A stretch of 64,000 nt of DNA from Pseudomonas sp. S35 (GCF_009866765.1 NZ_CP019431.1:6220001-6284000); one strand, 5' to 3'. Shown: positions 45,815 to 55,908, counted from the first letter of the stretch. Notes: generated by a model from the letters alone, not told the origin. Program-made: numbers and translations.

Positions 45815-45905
45815 GGGTGGGAGGGGGCTTGCTCCCGATAGCGGAGTGTCAGTCACTGGATCTGTTGCTGATACACCGCCATCGGGAGCAAGCCCCCTCC
45901 CACAC
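45815..45905. repeat. REP doublet between spuD and spuE
   Basis: GGGTGGGAGGGGGCTTGCTCC and an inverse copy ending CCCCCTCCCACACA enclose about 50 bp. It separates the two binding-protein genes inside the operon and may raise spuD mRNA above the rest by stabilising its 3' end. Confidence 0.85.
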
Positions 45906-45931
45906 AAGCCCACTCCCACAGGTCCTACGGG

Positions 45932-47041
45932 TTATTTACCGGATTTGATCTTGGTCCAGCTGCGCGTCATTTCACGCTGGGTTGCGGCTGGCAAATCAGC
46001 AATGGCGTAGAGCTTGGCTTGCACATCAGCTGGCGGGTAGATGCCCGGGTCGCTGGTGATGTCTTTGTCGACCAATGCAGTGGCCTTCTCGTTACCGTTC
46101 GGGAAGCGCACGCTGTCGGTGATCGACGCCATCACTTCAGGCTTGAGCAGGTAGTTCATGAACTTGTAAGCGGCGTCGACGTTTTCGGCATCTTTAGGGA
46201 TGGCGACCATGTCGAAGAAGCTACCGGCGCCTTCTTTCGGAATGTCGTAGGCCACCTTGACCTTGCCACCGGCTTCAGCCGCGCGGGACTTGGCCTGCTG
46301 GATGTCACCCGAGTAACCCACGGCCACGCAGATGTTGCCGTTGGCGAGGTCCGAGATGTACTTGGACGAGTGGAAGTAGCCGATCGAAGGACGGATCTTC
46401 AGGAACAACGCTTCAGCTTGCTTGAGGTCGTCTTTCTTCTGGCTGTCGGTCGGCAGGCCCAGGTAATGCAGCGCAATCGGCAGCATTTCGGTTGGCGAAT
46501 CGAGGAAGCTCACGCCGCAGCTTTTCAGCTTGGCGATGTTTTCAGGCTTGAGCAGCACGTCCCACGAATCGATCTTGTCCACGCCCAGCGCGGCCTTGAC
46601 CTTCTCCGGGTTGTAGCCGATGCCGATGGAGCCCCACATGTATGGGAAGGCGTGCTTGTTGTCCGGGTCGCTGACCGACACGGCTTTGAGCAGGGACTTG
46701 TTCAGGTTGCCGTAGTTGGACAGCTTGGACGTGTCCAGCTCCTGGTAAACGCCGGCCTTGATCTGCTTGGCGAGGAAGTTGTTCGACGGCACGACGATGT
46801 CGTAGCCGGACTTGCCCGCCAGCAACTTGGCCTCAAGGGTCTCGTTGCTGTCAAAAACGTCGTACACCACTTTGATGCCCGACTCTTTTTCAAAGTTGGC
46901 GATGGTGTCCGGTGCAATGTAGTCGGACCAGTTGTAGACGTGCAGCACCTTATCGTCTGCCTGGGCCGCGCCCGCCATTGCGCCCATCAGGGACAAGGCG
47001 AGGAGGGTCTTGCCAGCGTTCTTCAAACCTAATGCCTTCAT
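45932..47041 (-). CDS. spuD: polyamine ABC transporter substrate-binding protein (SpuD-like)
   Basis: A 369-aa PotF-family protein with a signal peptide ending AGAAQA near residue 29, then [20 protein letters not shown]. It is paralogous to SpuE (shared [20 protein letters not shown] and the ending [12 protein letters not shown]). In P. aeruginosa SpuD binds putrescine preferentially. ATG 47041 has TTGGAG nine bases upstream. The 245-bp gap to spuE holds a REP doublet, so the two are expressed differently. Confidence 0.9.
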   Translation of the reverse strand: MKALGLKNAGKTLLALSLMGAMAGAAQADDKVLHVYNWSDYIAPDTIANFEKESGIKVVYDVFDSNETLEAKLLAGKSGYDIVVPSNNFLAKQIKAGVYQELDTSKLSNYGNLNKSLLKAVSVSDPDNKHAFPYMWGSIGIGYNPEKVKAALGVDKIDSWDVLLKPENIAKLKSCGVSFLDSPTEMLPIALHYLGLPTDSQKKDDLKQAEALFLKIRPSIGYFHSSKYISDLANGNICVAVGYSGDIQQAKSRAAEAGGKVKVAYDIPKEGAGSFFDMVAIPKDAENVDAAYKFMNYLLKPEVMASITDSVRFPNGNEKATALVDKDITSDPGIYPPADVQAKLYAIADLPAATQREMTRSWTKIKSGK

Positions 47042-47207
47042 TTGGTGATGCTCCAATTTTTCTTTTTTGGGCCACGTTCTTTTATGTTCAGCGGCCCTTC
47101 CAGAGGGCAACAAAACAGGGCGACAGTCTGGCAAGTTAAGGGGCCGGCTTTCAACCAAAGCCCCTACATTTATAACTGCCCAGCGCGCTGCGCACTGAGC
47201 CTAGCAC

Positions 47208-48572
47208 TTAGCCCTGCAATGCCGCCAAAGTCAGGTCCAGGCACGTGCGCGCCTTGGTCACCAACTCGTCAATCTCGGCCTTACTGATCACCAGCGGCGG
47301 CGAAATGATCATGGTGTCGCCCACGGCGCGCATGATCAGGCCATTGTTGAAGCAGAAGTTGCGGCAAATCATGCCCACGCCTTTGCCTTCATAACGCTTG
47401 CGGGTGGCCTTGTCCTGCACCAGTTCAATGGCGCCCAACAGACCCACACCGCGAACTTCGCCCACCAACGGGTGATCATTGAGCTCGCGCAGACGACGTT
47501 GCAAATAGGGTGCCGTTTCGCTGTTGACCTGCTCGATGATTTTTTCATCGCGCAGGATACGGATGTTTTCCAGGGCCACCGCGGCGGCCACCGGGTGACC
47601 GGAGTAGGTGAAACCGTGGTTGAAATCGCCGCCTTCGTTCAGCACCTCGACCACTTCGTCGCGCACGATCAGGCCGCCCATGGGGATGTAACCCGAGGTC
47701 AGGCCCTTGGCGATGGTCATCATGTCTGGCTTGAGGTCGTAGAAGTCGCTGCCGAACCACTCACCGGTACGGCCAAACCCGCAGATCACTTCGTCGGCGA
47801 CAAACAGGATGTCGTACTTGGCGAGGATTTCCTTGATGCGCGGCCAGTAGGTGGCAGGCGGGACGATCACGCCGCCGGCGCCCTGGATCGGCTCGGCGAT
47901 AAAGGCACCGACGGTGTCCACGCCCAGTTCGAGGATCTTCTCTTCCAACTGGTTGGCGGCCCAGATCCCGAACTCTTCGGGGCTCATGTCGCCGCCTTCG
48001 CCAAACCAGTACGGCTGGGCTATGTGGGTGATGCCCGGGATCGGCAAGTCGCCCTGTTCGTGCATATACGTCATGCCGCCCAGGCTCGCGCCGGCTACGG
48101 TAGAGCCGTGGTAGCCATTCTTGCGGCTGATGATGGTTTTCTTGTTCGGCTGGCCTTTGATCGCCCAGTAGTGGCGGACCATACGCAACATGGTGTCGTT
48201 GCCTTCGGAGCCGGAACCGGTGAAGAACACATGGTTCATCCCGGCAGGCGCGATGTCGGAAATGGCCTTGGCCAGTTCCAGCACCGGCGGGTGAGCGGTC
48301 TGGAAAAACAGGTTGTAGTACGGCAGTTCTTTCATTTGTTTGGCGGCGGCGTCAGCCAGTTCATCGCGACCGTAACCGATCGCCACGCACCACAGGCCGG
48401 CCATGCCGTCGAGGATCTTGTTGCCTTCGCTGTCCCACAAATACACGCCGTGGGCTTTGGTGATGATCCGTGGGCCTTTCTCTTTCAATTGCTTGAAGTC
48501 GCTGAACGGCGCCAGGTGGTGATCGTTGCTCAAGGCTTGCCATTCACGGGTTTGCGGGTTGTTGCTGGACAT
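47208..48572 (-). CDS. spuC: putrescine--pyruvate aminotransferase
   Basis: A 454-aa class-III PLP aminotransferase. The PLP lysine is Lys289 in MMTIAKGLTSGYIPMG and the pyridine-binding Asp260 is in ILFVADEVICGFGRTG. FFTGSGSEGNDTMLRMVRHY and YHGSTVAGASLGG are typical. SpuC moves an amino group from putrescine (and cadaverine) to pyruvate, giving 4-aminobutanal for oxidation to GABA. CTAGGAGATT precedes the ATG. It lies between spuB and spuD in the catabolic-transport run. Confidence 0.93.
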   Translation of the reverse strand: MSSNNPQTREWQALSNDHHLAPFSDFKQLKEKGPRIITKAHGVYLWDSEGNKILDGMAGLWCVAIGYGRDELADAAAKQMKELPYYNLFFQTAHPPVLELAKAISDIAPAGMNHVFFTGSGSEGNDTMLRMVRHYWAIKGQPNKKTIISRKNGYHGSTVAGASLGGMTYMHEQGDLPIPGITHIAQPYWFGEGGDMSPEEFGIWAANQLEEKILELGVDTVGAFIAEPIQGAGGVIVPPATYWPRIKEILAKYDILFVADEVICGFGRTGEWFGSDFYDLKPDMMTIAKGLTSGYIPMGGLIVRDEVVEVLNEGGDFNHGFTYSGHPVAAAVALENIRILRDEKIIEQVNSETAPYLQRRLRELNDHPLVGEVRGVGLLGAIELVQDKATRKRYEGKGVGMICRNFCFNNGLIMRAVGDTMIISPPLVISKAEIDELVTKARTCLDLTLAALQG

Positions 48573-48630
48573 ACCAATCTCCTAGACTTTTCAGTGAAGG
48601 GCGCGCCGTGTAAAGGGCGCGCCCGGCGCA

Positions 48631-49989
48631 TCAGACGGCGAAGAGCAGGAATTCCCGCTCCCACGAACTGATCACGCGCTTGAAGTTTTCATGCTCGGCC
48701 CGCTTGACCGCGACGTAGCCTGTGATGAATTTCTGCCCCAGGTATTTCTCGATGGTCTTGCTGTTTTCCATGCGCTCCAGGGCGTCTTCGATGGTCAACG
48801 GCAGGCGCAGGTTGCGCCGCTCGTAACCACGACCTACCACTGGCGCGCTTGGGTTATGGCCTTCGACCATGCCGATGTAGCCACACAGCAGGCTGGCCGC
48901 AATGGCCAGGTACGGGTTGGCGTCGGCGCCCGGCAGGCGGTTTTCCACACGGCGGTTCTGCGGGCCGGCATCCGGTACGCGCAGGCCGACGGTGCGGTTT
49001 TCTTCGCCCCATTCCACGTTCACCGGCGCCGAGGTATCCGGCAGGAAGCGGCGGAAGGAGTTCACGTTGGGGGCGAACAACGGCAGCAATTCAGGGATGA
49101 ATTTCTGCAGGCCGCCAATGTGGTTGAGGAACAGTTGGCTCATGCTCCCGTCTTCATTGGAGAAGACGTTCTTGCCGGTGGCGATGTCGATGATGCTCTG
49201 GTGCAGGTGCATCGCGCTGCCGGGCTCGCCGGTCATCGGCTTGGCCATGAAGGTGGCCGCCACGTTGTGCTTGAGCGCGGCCTCACGCATGGTGCGTTTG
49301 AACACCAGGATCTGGTCGGCCAGGGACAGCGCGTCGCCGTGACGGAAGTTGATTTCCATCTGCGCGGTGCCGTCTTCGTGGATCAGGGTGTCGAGGTCCA
49401 GTTCCTGCAGTTCGCACCAGTCGTAGACGTCTTCGAACAGCGGGTCGAATTCGTTGGCCGCTTCTATAGAGAAGGATTGGCGACCGGTCTCCGGGCGACC
49501 GGAACGGCCAATCGGCGGTTGCAGCGGGAAGTCCGGGTCTTCGCAGCGTTTGGTCAGGTAGAACTCCATCTCCGGCGCCACGATGGGCTGCCAGCCTTTG
49601 TCGGCGTAGAGCTGGAGGACTTTCTTGAGCACGTTGCGCGGCGACAGCTCGATCGGGTTGCCTTGCTTGTCGTAGGTGTCGTGGATCACCTGGGCGGTCG
49701 GCTCGATGGCCCACGGCACAAGGAACACCGCGTTCTGGTCGGGGCGGCAGATCATGTCGATGTCGGCCGGGTCGAGCAGTTCGTAATAGATGTCGTCTTC
49801 GACATAGTCGCCGGTCACGGTCTGCAACAGCACACTCTCGGGCAGACGCATGCCTTTTTCGGCGATGAACTTGTTGGTCGGCGAGATCTTGCCCCGGGTG
49901 ATGCCGGTGAGGTCGCCAATCATGCATTCGACTTCTGTGATCTTGTGGTCTTTCAACCAATCGGTGAGCTGGTCGAGGTTGTTACTCAT
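48631..49989 (-). CDS. spuB: glutamate--putrescine ligase, glutamine-synthetase family
   Basis: A 452-aa GS-fold ligase. The catalytic domain has VAPEMEFYLTKR, MEINFRHGDALSLADQ, FMAKPMTGEPGSAMHLHQS and the ATP-site NRTVGLRVPDAGPQNRRVEN. It would ligate glutamate to putrescine or another polyamine, the first step of the gamma-glutamyl route. I start at ATG 49989 (MSNNLDQLTDWLKDH) with AGAGG upstream. It lies 58 bp upstream of spuC and is divergent from spuI. Confidence 0.9.
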   Translation of the reverse strand: MSNNLDQLTDWLKDHKITEVECMIGDLTGITRGKISPTNKFIAEKGMRLPESVLLQTVTGDYVEDDIYYELLDPADIDMICRPDQNAVFLVPWAIEPTAQVIHDTYDKQGNPIELSPRNVLKKVLQLYADKGWQPIVAPEMEFYLTKRCEDPDFPLQPPIGRSGRPETGRQSFSIEAANEFDPLFEDVYDWCELQELDLDTLIHEDGTAQMEINFRHGDALSLADQILVFKRTMREAALKHNVAATFMAKPMTGEPGSAMHLHQSIIDIATGKNVFSNEDGSMSQLFLNHIGGLQKFIPELLPLFAPNVNSFRRFLPDTSAPVNVEWGEENRTVGLRVPDAGPQNRRVENRLPGADANPYLAIAASLLCGYIGMVEGHNPSAPVVGRGYERRNLRLPLTIEDALERMENSKTIEKYLGQKFITGYVAVKRAEHENFKRVISSWEREFLLFAV

Positions 49990-50586
49990 AAATGCCTCTG
50001 GGCTGGGTTTCCTGGCATCCATTAAAGGCCAGGCGTTGGTTGACGCAGCATCCGCGTCGTTTTTTCATTCAGGGTAGGAGCTTACCTGCCATTTGCTGCA
50101 GCGTTGCATTCCTCACGCCAAAGTCGTGCACAATCTTGATCGGTTCCTTGGAAAGGAGCCGGTCAGGGGCAGTTGAGGTGGCAAAGAAAAGGTCGGACGG
50201 GCCGTCAAGAATATTGGCCGGTGCAGCGGCATTCACGCGGGGTGAACGGACTGCAGGAAACGCCTGGCACAAGCAGGCAGAGACGCCGAGCGGCGGCAGG
50301 TGAAACATGAAGCACCCCGGTATTATTGCTGTTATGGGTTTGAATCGAGCTTAGCCTTGTTCATTTTTTTACACAACACCCCCGTAAAAAATACAACACG
50401 GCCCGCTCAAGCCTGCGAGTCCCAAGCGGATCAAATGCAAAAAACCGCCCCAAAAAGCCCCAGAAATGCCTTCACAGCGCTTTTTTAGGGCAAAAAAGGC
50501 CTCGCTTGACTTCGGCATGCCGTTCGGGTTGACTGAAACCAGAAAAGATCAATGATTGATATTTTTAACAACAAAGGTGTTGCATC
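49990..50586. other. 597-bp divergent spuB/spuI control region, no convincing gene
   Basis: It holds the outward promoters of both polyamine gene sets. Two TTGACT hexamers (50506-50511 and 50529-50534, 23 bp apart) precede spuI, and AAAGGTG lies before its ATG. The last 250 bp are AT-richer than the surroundings. A 79-codon minus frame (50069-50308) lacks family features and was not called. spuA is not present here. Confidence 0.6.
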
Positions 50587-51963
50587 ATGTCGGTACCCCC
50601 GCGTGCCGTTCAGCTTAACGAAGCGAACGCGTTCCTTAAGGATCATCCTGAGGTTCTGTACGTAGACCTTCTAATTGCGGATATGAATGGTGTGGTGCGC
50701 GGTAAGCGCATCGAACGCACCAGCCTCCACAAGGTTTACGAGAAGGGCATTAACCTGCCTGCCTCTTTATTTGCCCTGGATATCAATGGCTCGACGGTGG
50801 AAAGCACCGGCCTGGGTCTGGACATCGGTGATGCTGACCGAATCTGTTATCCAATCCCCGACACCCTGTGCAATGAGCCTTGGCAAAAGCGCCCTACCGC
50901 GCAACTGCTGATGACCATGCACGAACTTGAAGGTGAACCTTTCTTCGCCGATCCACGCGAAGTGCTCCGCCAAGTTGTAAGCAAATTTGACGACCTCGGT
51001 CTGACCATCTGCGCAGCCTTCGAGCTTGAGTTCTACCTGATCGACCAGGAGAACGTGAACGGCCGCCCACAACCGCCCCGCTCGCCGATCTCCGGCAAAC
51101 GCCCGCACTCGACACAGGTCTACCTGATCGACGACCTCGACGAATACGTCGACTGCCTCCAGGACATTCTGGAAGGTGCCAAAGAGCAAGGCATCCCGGC
51201 TGACGCCATCGTCAAGGAAAGTGCCCCGGCGCAGTTCGAAGTGAACCTGCACCACGTCGCCGACCCGATCAAGGCGTGCGATTACGCGGTACTGCTCAAG
51301 CGCCTGATCAAGAACATCGCCTACGACCATGAGATGGACACCACCTTCATGGCCAAGCCTTACCCAGGCCAGGCAGGCAACGGGCTGCACGTGCACATTT
51401 CGATCCTGGACAAAGACGGCAAGAACATCTTTGCCAGCGAGGATCCCGAGCAGAACGCCGCATTGCGTCACGCGATCGGCGGTGTGCTGGAGACCCTACC
51501 CGCCCAGATGGCGTTCCTGTGCCCCAACGTCAACTCCTACCGTCGTTTCGGCGCACAGTTCTACGTGCCGAACTCGCCGTGCTGGGGCCTGGACAACCGC
51601 ACCGTGGCGATTCGCGTACCGACCGGCTCGTCCGACGCCGTACGTATCGAACACCGTGTGGCCGGCGCCGATGCCAACCCTTACCTGCTGATGGCTTCGG
51701 TCCTGGCAGGCGTGCACCACGGTCTGACCAACAAGATCGAACCGGGCGCACCCGTGGAAGGCAACAGCTACGAGCAGAACGAGCAGAGCCTGCCGAACAA
51801 CCTGCGCGATGCCCTGCGCGAGTTGGACGACAGCGAGGTGATGGCCAAGTACATCGATCCTAAATACATCGATATCTTCGTCGCCTGTAAGGAAAGTGAG
51901 CTGGAAGAGTTTGAACACTCCATCTCCGACCTTGAGTACAACTGGTACCTGCATACCGTTTAA
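50587..51963 (+). CDS. spuI: glutamate--polyamine ligase, glutamine-synthetase family
   Basis: A 458-aa GS-fold ligase paralogous to SpuB. It starts LNEANAFLKDHPEVLYVDLL and carries AAFELEFYLIDQ, FEVNLHHVADPIKACDYA, FMAKPYPGQAGNGLHVHISI and the segment DNRTVAIRVPTGSSDAVRIE. It gamma-glutamylates a polyamine; SpuI and SpuB may differ in substrate (putrescine, cadaverine, diaminopropane, spermidine). It stands alone and divergent from spuB, unlike the arrangement I recall for P. aeruginosa, where spuA intervenes. Confidence 0.9.
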   Translation: MSVPPRAVQLNEANAFLKDHPEVLYVDLLIADMNGVVRGKRIERTSLHKVYEKGINLPASLFALDINGSTVESTGLGLDIGDADRICYPIPDTLCNEPWQKRPTAQLLMTMHELEGEPFFADPREVLRQVVSKFDDLGLTICAAFELEFYLIDQENVNGRPQPPRSPISGKRPHSTQVYLIDDLDEYVDCLQDILEGAKEQGIPADAIVKESAPAQFEVNLHHVADPIKACDYAVLLKRLIKNIAYDHEMDTTFMAKPYPGQAGNGLHVHISILDKDGKNIFASEDPEQNAALRHAIGGVLETLPAQMAFLCPNVNSYRRFGAQFYVPNSPCWGLDNRTVAIRVPTGSSDAVRIEHRVAGADANPYLLMASVLAGVHHGLTNKIEPGAPVEGNSYEQNEQSLPNNLRDALRELDDSEVMAKYIDPKYIDIFVACKESELEEFEHSISDLEYNWYLHTV

Positions 51964-51980
51964 CCGGCGGCTGCATTAAA

Positions 51981-52131
51981 TGTGGTGAGCGGGCTTGCTG
52001 TGGTGAGCGGGCTTGTCCCGCGCTGGGTGGCGAAGCCGCCCTAAACCAGACGCCGCATTCTGCCTGTCAGAATGCGGCGTTTTTATTGGGGCCGCTGCGC
52101 AGCCCAGCGCGGGGCAAGCCCGCTCACCACA
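51981..52131. repeat. REP doublet with duplicated left end and an internal terminator
   Basis: The left end carries two tandem copies of TGTGGTGAGCGGGCTTG (51981-51997 and 51999-52015). The right end is the inverse ending CTCACCACA. A separate terminator hairpin sits in the centre. Same family as 3604-3738 and 20071-20202. Confidence 0.85.
52051..52085 (+). terminator. Rho-independent terminator after spuI
   Basis: CGCCGCATTCTG and CAGAATGCGGCG form a 12-bp perfect stem around CCTGT, followed by TTTTTATT on the plus strand. It lies 88 bp past the spuI stop, inside the REP doublet. Confidence 0.9.
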
Positions 52132-52207
52132 AAAGTCCCCGATGGCGGGCTGGCAGACAACCCACCTCTGTGCTCATACAATGCCCGCTGCCTTGTAGGA
52201 GACTTCC

Positions 52208-52849
52208 ATGACCACCCGCCCCGCCGCCCCTCGCAAACCCCGTGCCCGCAGCCAGGCCCGGATCGACGCGATCCTCGACGCCGCCCGCACCTTGCTGGCC
52301 GCCGAAGGCGTGGCGAGTTTGTCGATCTACAGCGTGGCCGAACGCGCGCAGATCCCACCGTCGTCGGTGTACCACTTTTTTGCCAGCGTGCCGGCGTTGT
52401 TGGAGGCATTGACGGCCGATGTGCACGCAGCGTTCCGAGCGGCGATTCAGGCGCCTATCGAGCATGATTCACTCAAGCACTGGCGCGACCTGTCCTGCAT
52501 CGTCGAGCAGCGCATGCTCACCATCTACGAGCACGACGCCGCCGCCCGCCAACTGATTCTCGCCCAGCACGGCCTCACTGAAGTGACCCAGGCCGACCGT
52601 CAGCATGATCTGGAATTGGGGGATTTGATGCTGGCGGTGTTCAGCCGGCATTTCGACGTGCCGAGCCTGCCCACGGATGTGGATGTATTTGCCCTGGCGC
52701 TGGAATTGAGCGACCGCGTCTACGCGCGTTCGGTGCATCAGCATGGGCTGATTACGCCGCGGATGGCGGAGGAAGGGATGCGTGTGTTTGATGCGTATGT
52801 GGGGCTTTATTTACCGGCTTACCTGCCCAAGCGCCAAGCCTTGCGTTGA
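52208..52849 (+). CDS. TetR/AcrR-family transcriptional regulator
   Basis: A 213-aa regulator with an Ala/Pro/Arg-rich start and a TetR HTH at about residues 16-64 (RIDAILDAARTLLAAEGVAS, then VAERAQIPPSSVYHFF). The helical C-terminal ligand domain has no clear subfamily. A TetR gene (aguR) lies near spuI in P. aeruginosa as I recall, but no agmatine genes are here, so that identity is unsupported. TAGGAG precedes the ATG. It is convergent with ssuF and could alternatively concern the sulfonate genes. Confidence 0.85.
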   Translation: MTTRPAAPRKPRARSQARIDAILDAARTLLAAEGVASLSIYSVAERAQIPPSSVYHFFASVPALLEALTADVHAAFRAAIQAPIEHDSLKHWRDLSCIVEQRMLTIYEHDAAARQLILAQHGLTEVTQADRQHDLELGDLMLAVFSRHFDVPSLPTDVDVFALALELSDRVYARSVHQHGLITPRMAEEGMRVFDAYVGLYLPAYLPKRQALR

Positions 52850-52856
52850 CTGGGCC

Positions 52857-52888
52857 GGCCTCATCGGGGGCAAGCCCCCGATGAGGCC
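52857..52888. terminator. 15-bp perfect REP-core hairpin between tetR and ssuF
   Basis: GGCCTCATCGGGGGC and GCCCCCGATGAGGCC pair perfectly around AA, 8 bp past tetR and 11 bp past the end of ssuF. There is no U-tract, so it may be a REP-type transcript end rather than a classical terminator. Confidence 0.65.
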
Positions 52889-52898
52889 TCAAGACCAA

Positions 52899-53114
52899 TC
52901 ACAACTTGGCAATCGACACCTCGGTCGACTTCACAAAGGCAATCACTTCACTGCCAATCACCAGCTCCAGCTCTTTGACGGAGCGCGTGGTGATCACGGA
53001 AGTGACGATACCGGAGGCGGTCTGCACATCGATTTCCGACAGCACGTCGCCGACCACGATTTCCTTGATGGTGCCTTTGAACTGGTTACGCACGTTGATG
53101 GCTTTGATAGTCAT
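52899..53114 (-). CDS. ssuF: molbindin-like TOBE/Mop-domain protein
   Basis: A 71-aa single TOBE (Mop) domain: IKAINVRNQFKGTIKEIVVG, DVLSEIDVQTASGIVTSVIT and the ending VIAFVKSTEVSIAKL. Such proteins bind oxyanions such as molybdate. In P. putida the last gene of ssuEADCBF encodes a protein of this type needed for full sulfonate use, and position and size match. ATAGAGGAAC precedes the ATG. It follows ssuB by 19 bp. Confidence 0.9.
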   Translation of the reverse strand: MTIKAINVRNQFKGTIKEIVVGDVLSEIDVQTASGIVTSVITTRSVKELELVIGSEVIAFVKSTEVSIAKL

Positions 53115-53133
53115 GATGGTGTTCCTCTATGAG

Positions 53134-53940
53134 TTATTGAGCCCAACGCAGTTGCGTAGGCAGCGGTGAAACAGGTTCGGGTTCCGGCGGTGTGCCGGGC
53201 AACGACAGCACACGGTTGAGCACTTCGGCTTCCAACGCCGCCAGGCGATGTGAACCTCGGGCCCGTGGGCGCGGCAGGTCGACGATCAGGTCGAGGCCGA
53301 TTTCGCCGTCTTCGATCAGGATCACCCGGTCGGCAATCGCCACGGCTTCGCTGACGTCATGAGTGACCAGCAACACGGTGAAACCGTGCTTCTGCCACAG
53401 GTTTTCGATCAGTTGCTGCATCTCGATGCGGGTCAGGGCATCCAGTGCGCCCAGCGGCTCGTCGAGCAACAGCAGGCGCGGTTGGTGGATCAGCGCGCGG
53501 GCCAGGGCAACACGTTGTTTCTGGCCACCGGACAACGCCGCCGGCCATTCATCGGCGCGCTCGGCCAGGCCGACCGCTTCCAGGGCCTCCAGCGCCTTGG
53601 GACGCCAGTTGCCTTTAAGGCCCAGGCCCACGTTGTCGATGATCTTTTTCCAGGGCAGCAAACGTGCTTCCTGGAACATCAGCCGCGTGTCTTCAATCGC
53701 TTCGCTCAGCGGTGCGGAACCGGCCAGCAGCTCGCCGCCGCTGGCCTTGTCCAGACCGGCCAGCAGACGCAGCAAGGTACTTTTGCCGCAACCGCTGCGA
53801 CCCACCACGGCGACGAACTGGCCCGCCGGAATGTGCAAGTCAATCTCTTTGAGCACTTCCCGTGCGCCAAAGGATTTGCGCAATTTGCGCACCGCCAGGG
53901 GGATCCCCTTGAGCAGGCGCGGAGGTTGTTGAGCCGTCAT
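53134..53940 (-). CDS. ssuB: aliphatic sulfonate ABC transporter ATP-binding protein
   Basis: A 268-aa ABC ATPase with Walker [11 protein letters not shown]-loop in [11 protein letters not shown], signature [15 protein letters not shown], Walker B LLLLDEP and switch His in LVTHDVSEA. The Q-loop QEARLLPW is typical of the nitrate/taurine/sulfonate branch. It powers sulfonate uptake through SsuC. Its ATG overlaps the ssuC stop by four bases (ATGA). Confidence 0.93.
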   Translation of the reverse strand: MTAQQPPRLLKGIPLAVRKLRKSFGAREVLKEIDLHIPAGQFVAVVGRSGCGKSTLLRLLAGLDKASGGELLAGSAPLSEAIEDTRLMFQEARLLPWKKIIDNVGLGLKGNWRPKALEALEAVGLAERADEWPAALSGGQKQRVALARALIHQPRLLLLDEPLGALDALTRIEMQQLIENLWQKHGFTVLLVTHDVSEAVAIADRVILIEDGEIGLDLIVDLPRPRARGSHRLAALEAEVLNRVLSLPGTPPEPEPVSPLPTQLRWAQ

Positions 53941-54725
53941 GCCGCACCGCCTTTATTCACTTGATACGCCGGATGCCAGCGCAGCCAAACCCGCTCCAGG
54001 CCACGCGCAGCCAGGTCGGCCAGTTTGCCGAGAATCGCGTACATCACGATGGCCAGTACCACCACGTCGGTTTGCAGGAATTCACGGGCGTTCATCGCCA
54101 GGTAGCCGATACCCGAGCTGGCAGAGATGGTTTCCGCCACGATCAGCGTCAACCACATAAAGCCCAGGGCAAAGCGCACGCCCACCAAAATCGAGGGCAA
54201 CGCGCCCGGCAGGATCACTTGCCAGAACAGGCTGAAACCGGACAAACCGTAGCTGCGCGACATTTCCACCAGCGCCGGGTCGACGTTGCGGATGCCGTGA
54301 TAGGTGTTCAGGTAGATCGGGAACAATGTGCCGAGGGCCACCAGGAAAATCTTCGCGGTCTCGTCAATCCCGAACCACAGGATCACCAGCGGAATCAGCG
54401 CCAGGTGCGGCACGTTGCGGATCATCTGCACCGAGCTGTCCAACAGGCGCTCGCCCCATTTCGACAGGCCAGTGATAAACCCCAGCGCCAGGCCAATGCC
54501 GCCGCCGATCACAAAGCCCAGGCCGGCACGCCAGCCGCTGATGGCCAGGTGGGTCCAGATTTCGCCACTGGCGACCAAGTGGACACCGGCTTCAATCACC
54601 GCACTGGGGGCCGGAAGAATGCGCGTCGACAACCAGCCCGCCGACACCGACAACTGCCACACCGCCAGCAATAGAATCGGCAGCACCCAAGGCGCCACGC
54701 GATGGCTCAATTTTTCAAAGTTCAT
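53937..54725 (-). CDS. ssuC: aliphatic sulfonate ABC transporter permease
   Basis: A 262-aa permease with six membrane helices and the conserved loop [20 protein letters not shown] before the last helices. The opening [20 protein letters not shown] and the segment [14 protein letters not shown] are typical of SsuC/TauC permeases. It lies between ssuD (9 bp upstream) and ssuB (overlapping). Confidence 0.93.
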   Translation of the reverse strand: MNFEKLSHRVAPWVLPILLLAVWQLSVSAGWLSTRILPAPSAVIEAGVHLVASGEIWTHLAISGWRAGLGFVIGGGIGLALGFITGLSKWGERLLDSSVQMIRNVPHLALIPLVILWFGIDETAKIFLVALGTLFPIYLNTYHGIRNVDPALVEMSRSYGLSGFSLFWQVILPGALPSILVGVRFALGFMWLTLIVAETISASSGIGYLAMNAREFLQTDVVVLAIVMYAILGKLADLAARGLERVWLRWHPAYQVNKGGAA

Positions 54726-54734
54726 AACGCCGCC

Positions 54735-55883
54735 TCAGCTCTGTGACGCAGCTTTGGGAAGGATGTCGTTGGCGACCATTTCGCCGAACGGGCTGACGTA
54801 GCCGGCGCTTTTCGGCAGCTCGGGACGTTCGATGTCCAAGTGCGGAAACAGCAACTCAGCCACACGATACGACTCTTCCAGGTGTGGATAGCCGGAGAAG
54901 ATAAAGGTGTCGATGCCCAGCGCGGCGTACTCCTTGACCCGCTCTGCAACCGTTGGGCCATCGCCCACCAGCGCGGTACCCGCTCCGCCACGCACCAGGC
55001 CGACACCGGCCCACAGGTTGGGGCTGACTTCGAGGTTGTCGCGGTTGCCACCATGCAAGGCGGCCATGCGCTGCTGGCCGACCGAATCAAAACGCGCCAG
55101 GGAAGCCTGGGCGCGGCTGATGGTGTCGTCGTCCAGATGGGAGATCAGTTTGTCGGCGGCTTTCCAGGCTTCATCGTTGGTTTCGCGCACGATCACATGC
55201 AGGCGAATGCCGAAGCGCACGGTGCGCCCCAGCTTCGTGGCCTTGGCGCGTACCTGTTCGATTTTCTCGGCGACGGCGGCCGGTGGCTCGCCCCAGGTCA
55301 GCACCATTTCCACTTGCTCGGCTGCCAAGTCCTGCGCGGCTTCGGAAGAGCCACCAAAGTACAGCGGCGGACGTGGTTGCTGGATAGGCGGGTAGAGCAA
55401 CTTGGCGCCTTTGACGCTGATGTGCTCGCCGTCGTAGTCCACGGTTTCGCCTTCCAGCACGCGGCGCCAGATGCGGGTGAATTCCACCGACGCCTGGTAG
55501 CGCTCCTCGTGAGTGAGGAACAAGCCATCACCGGCCAATTCTTCCGGATCACCACCGGTCACCAGGTTGAACAACGCACGGCCGCCGGACAGGCGATCCA
55601 GCGTCGCCGCCTGACGCGCCGCCACCGTCGGGGAAATGATCCCGGGGCGCAGCGCGACGAGGAATTTCAGACGCTGGGTCACTGGGATCAGCGAGGCGGC
55701 CACCAGCCAGGAGTCTTCGCAGGAGCGTCCGGTGGGGATCAACACCCCGCCAAAACCCAAGCGGTCGGCGGCCTGGGCCACTTGCTGCAGATAACCGTGA
55801 TCAACGGCGCGAGCGCCTTCGGCGGTGCCAAGGTAATGGCCGTCGCCGTGGGTAGGCAGGAACCAGAAAATATTGAGGCTCAT
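54735..55883 (-). CDS. ssuD: FMNH2-dependent alkanesulfonate monooxygenase
   Basis: A 382-aa bacterial-luciferase-family enzyme that uses FMNH2 and O2 to release sulfite from alkanesulfonates. Characteristic segments are [16 protein letters not shown] at the N-terminus, [37 protein letters not shown], and [19 protein letters not shown]. Cys and His near residue 59 and in the N-terminal GDGHYL match the SsuD type. The flavin comes from SsuE. GGAGACAAC precedes the start. Confidence 0.95.
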   Translation of the reverse strand: MSLNIFWFLPTHGDGHYLGTAEGARAVDHGYLQQVAQAADRLGFGGVLIPTGRSCEDSWLVAASLIPVTQRLKFLVALRPGIISPTVAARQAATLDRLSGGRALFNLVTGGDPEELAGDGLFLTHEERYQASVEFTRIWRRVLEGETVDYDGEHISVKGAKLLYPPIQQPRPPLYFGGSSEAAQDLAAEQVEMVLTWGEPPAAVAEKIEQVRAKATKLGRTVRFGIRLHVIVRETNDEAWKAADKLISHLDDDTISRAQASLARFDSVGQQRMAALHGGNRDNLEVSPNLWAGVGLVRGGAGTALVGDGPTVAERVKEYAALGIDTFIFSGYPHLEESYRVAELLFPHLDIERPELPKSAGYVSPFGEMVANDILPKAASQS

Positions 55884-55908
55884 GGAGTTGTCTCCTGAAG
55901 AAGTCGGA

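Noticed and set aside
50069-50308. 79-codon minus-strand frame in the spuB/spuI gap
   Set aside because: No ribosome-binding site, no domain and biased composition; more likely part of a regulatory region. It could be revisited if conserved in relatives.
52208-52849. naming the TetR gene aguR
   Set aside because: Position near spuI resembles P. aeruginosa, but no agmatine genes are present and the regulator's ligand domain is not diagnostic.
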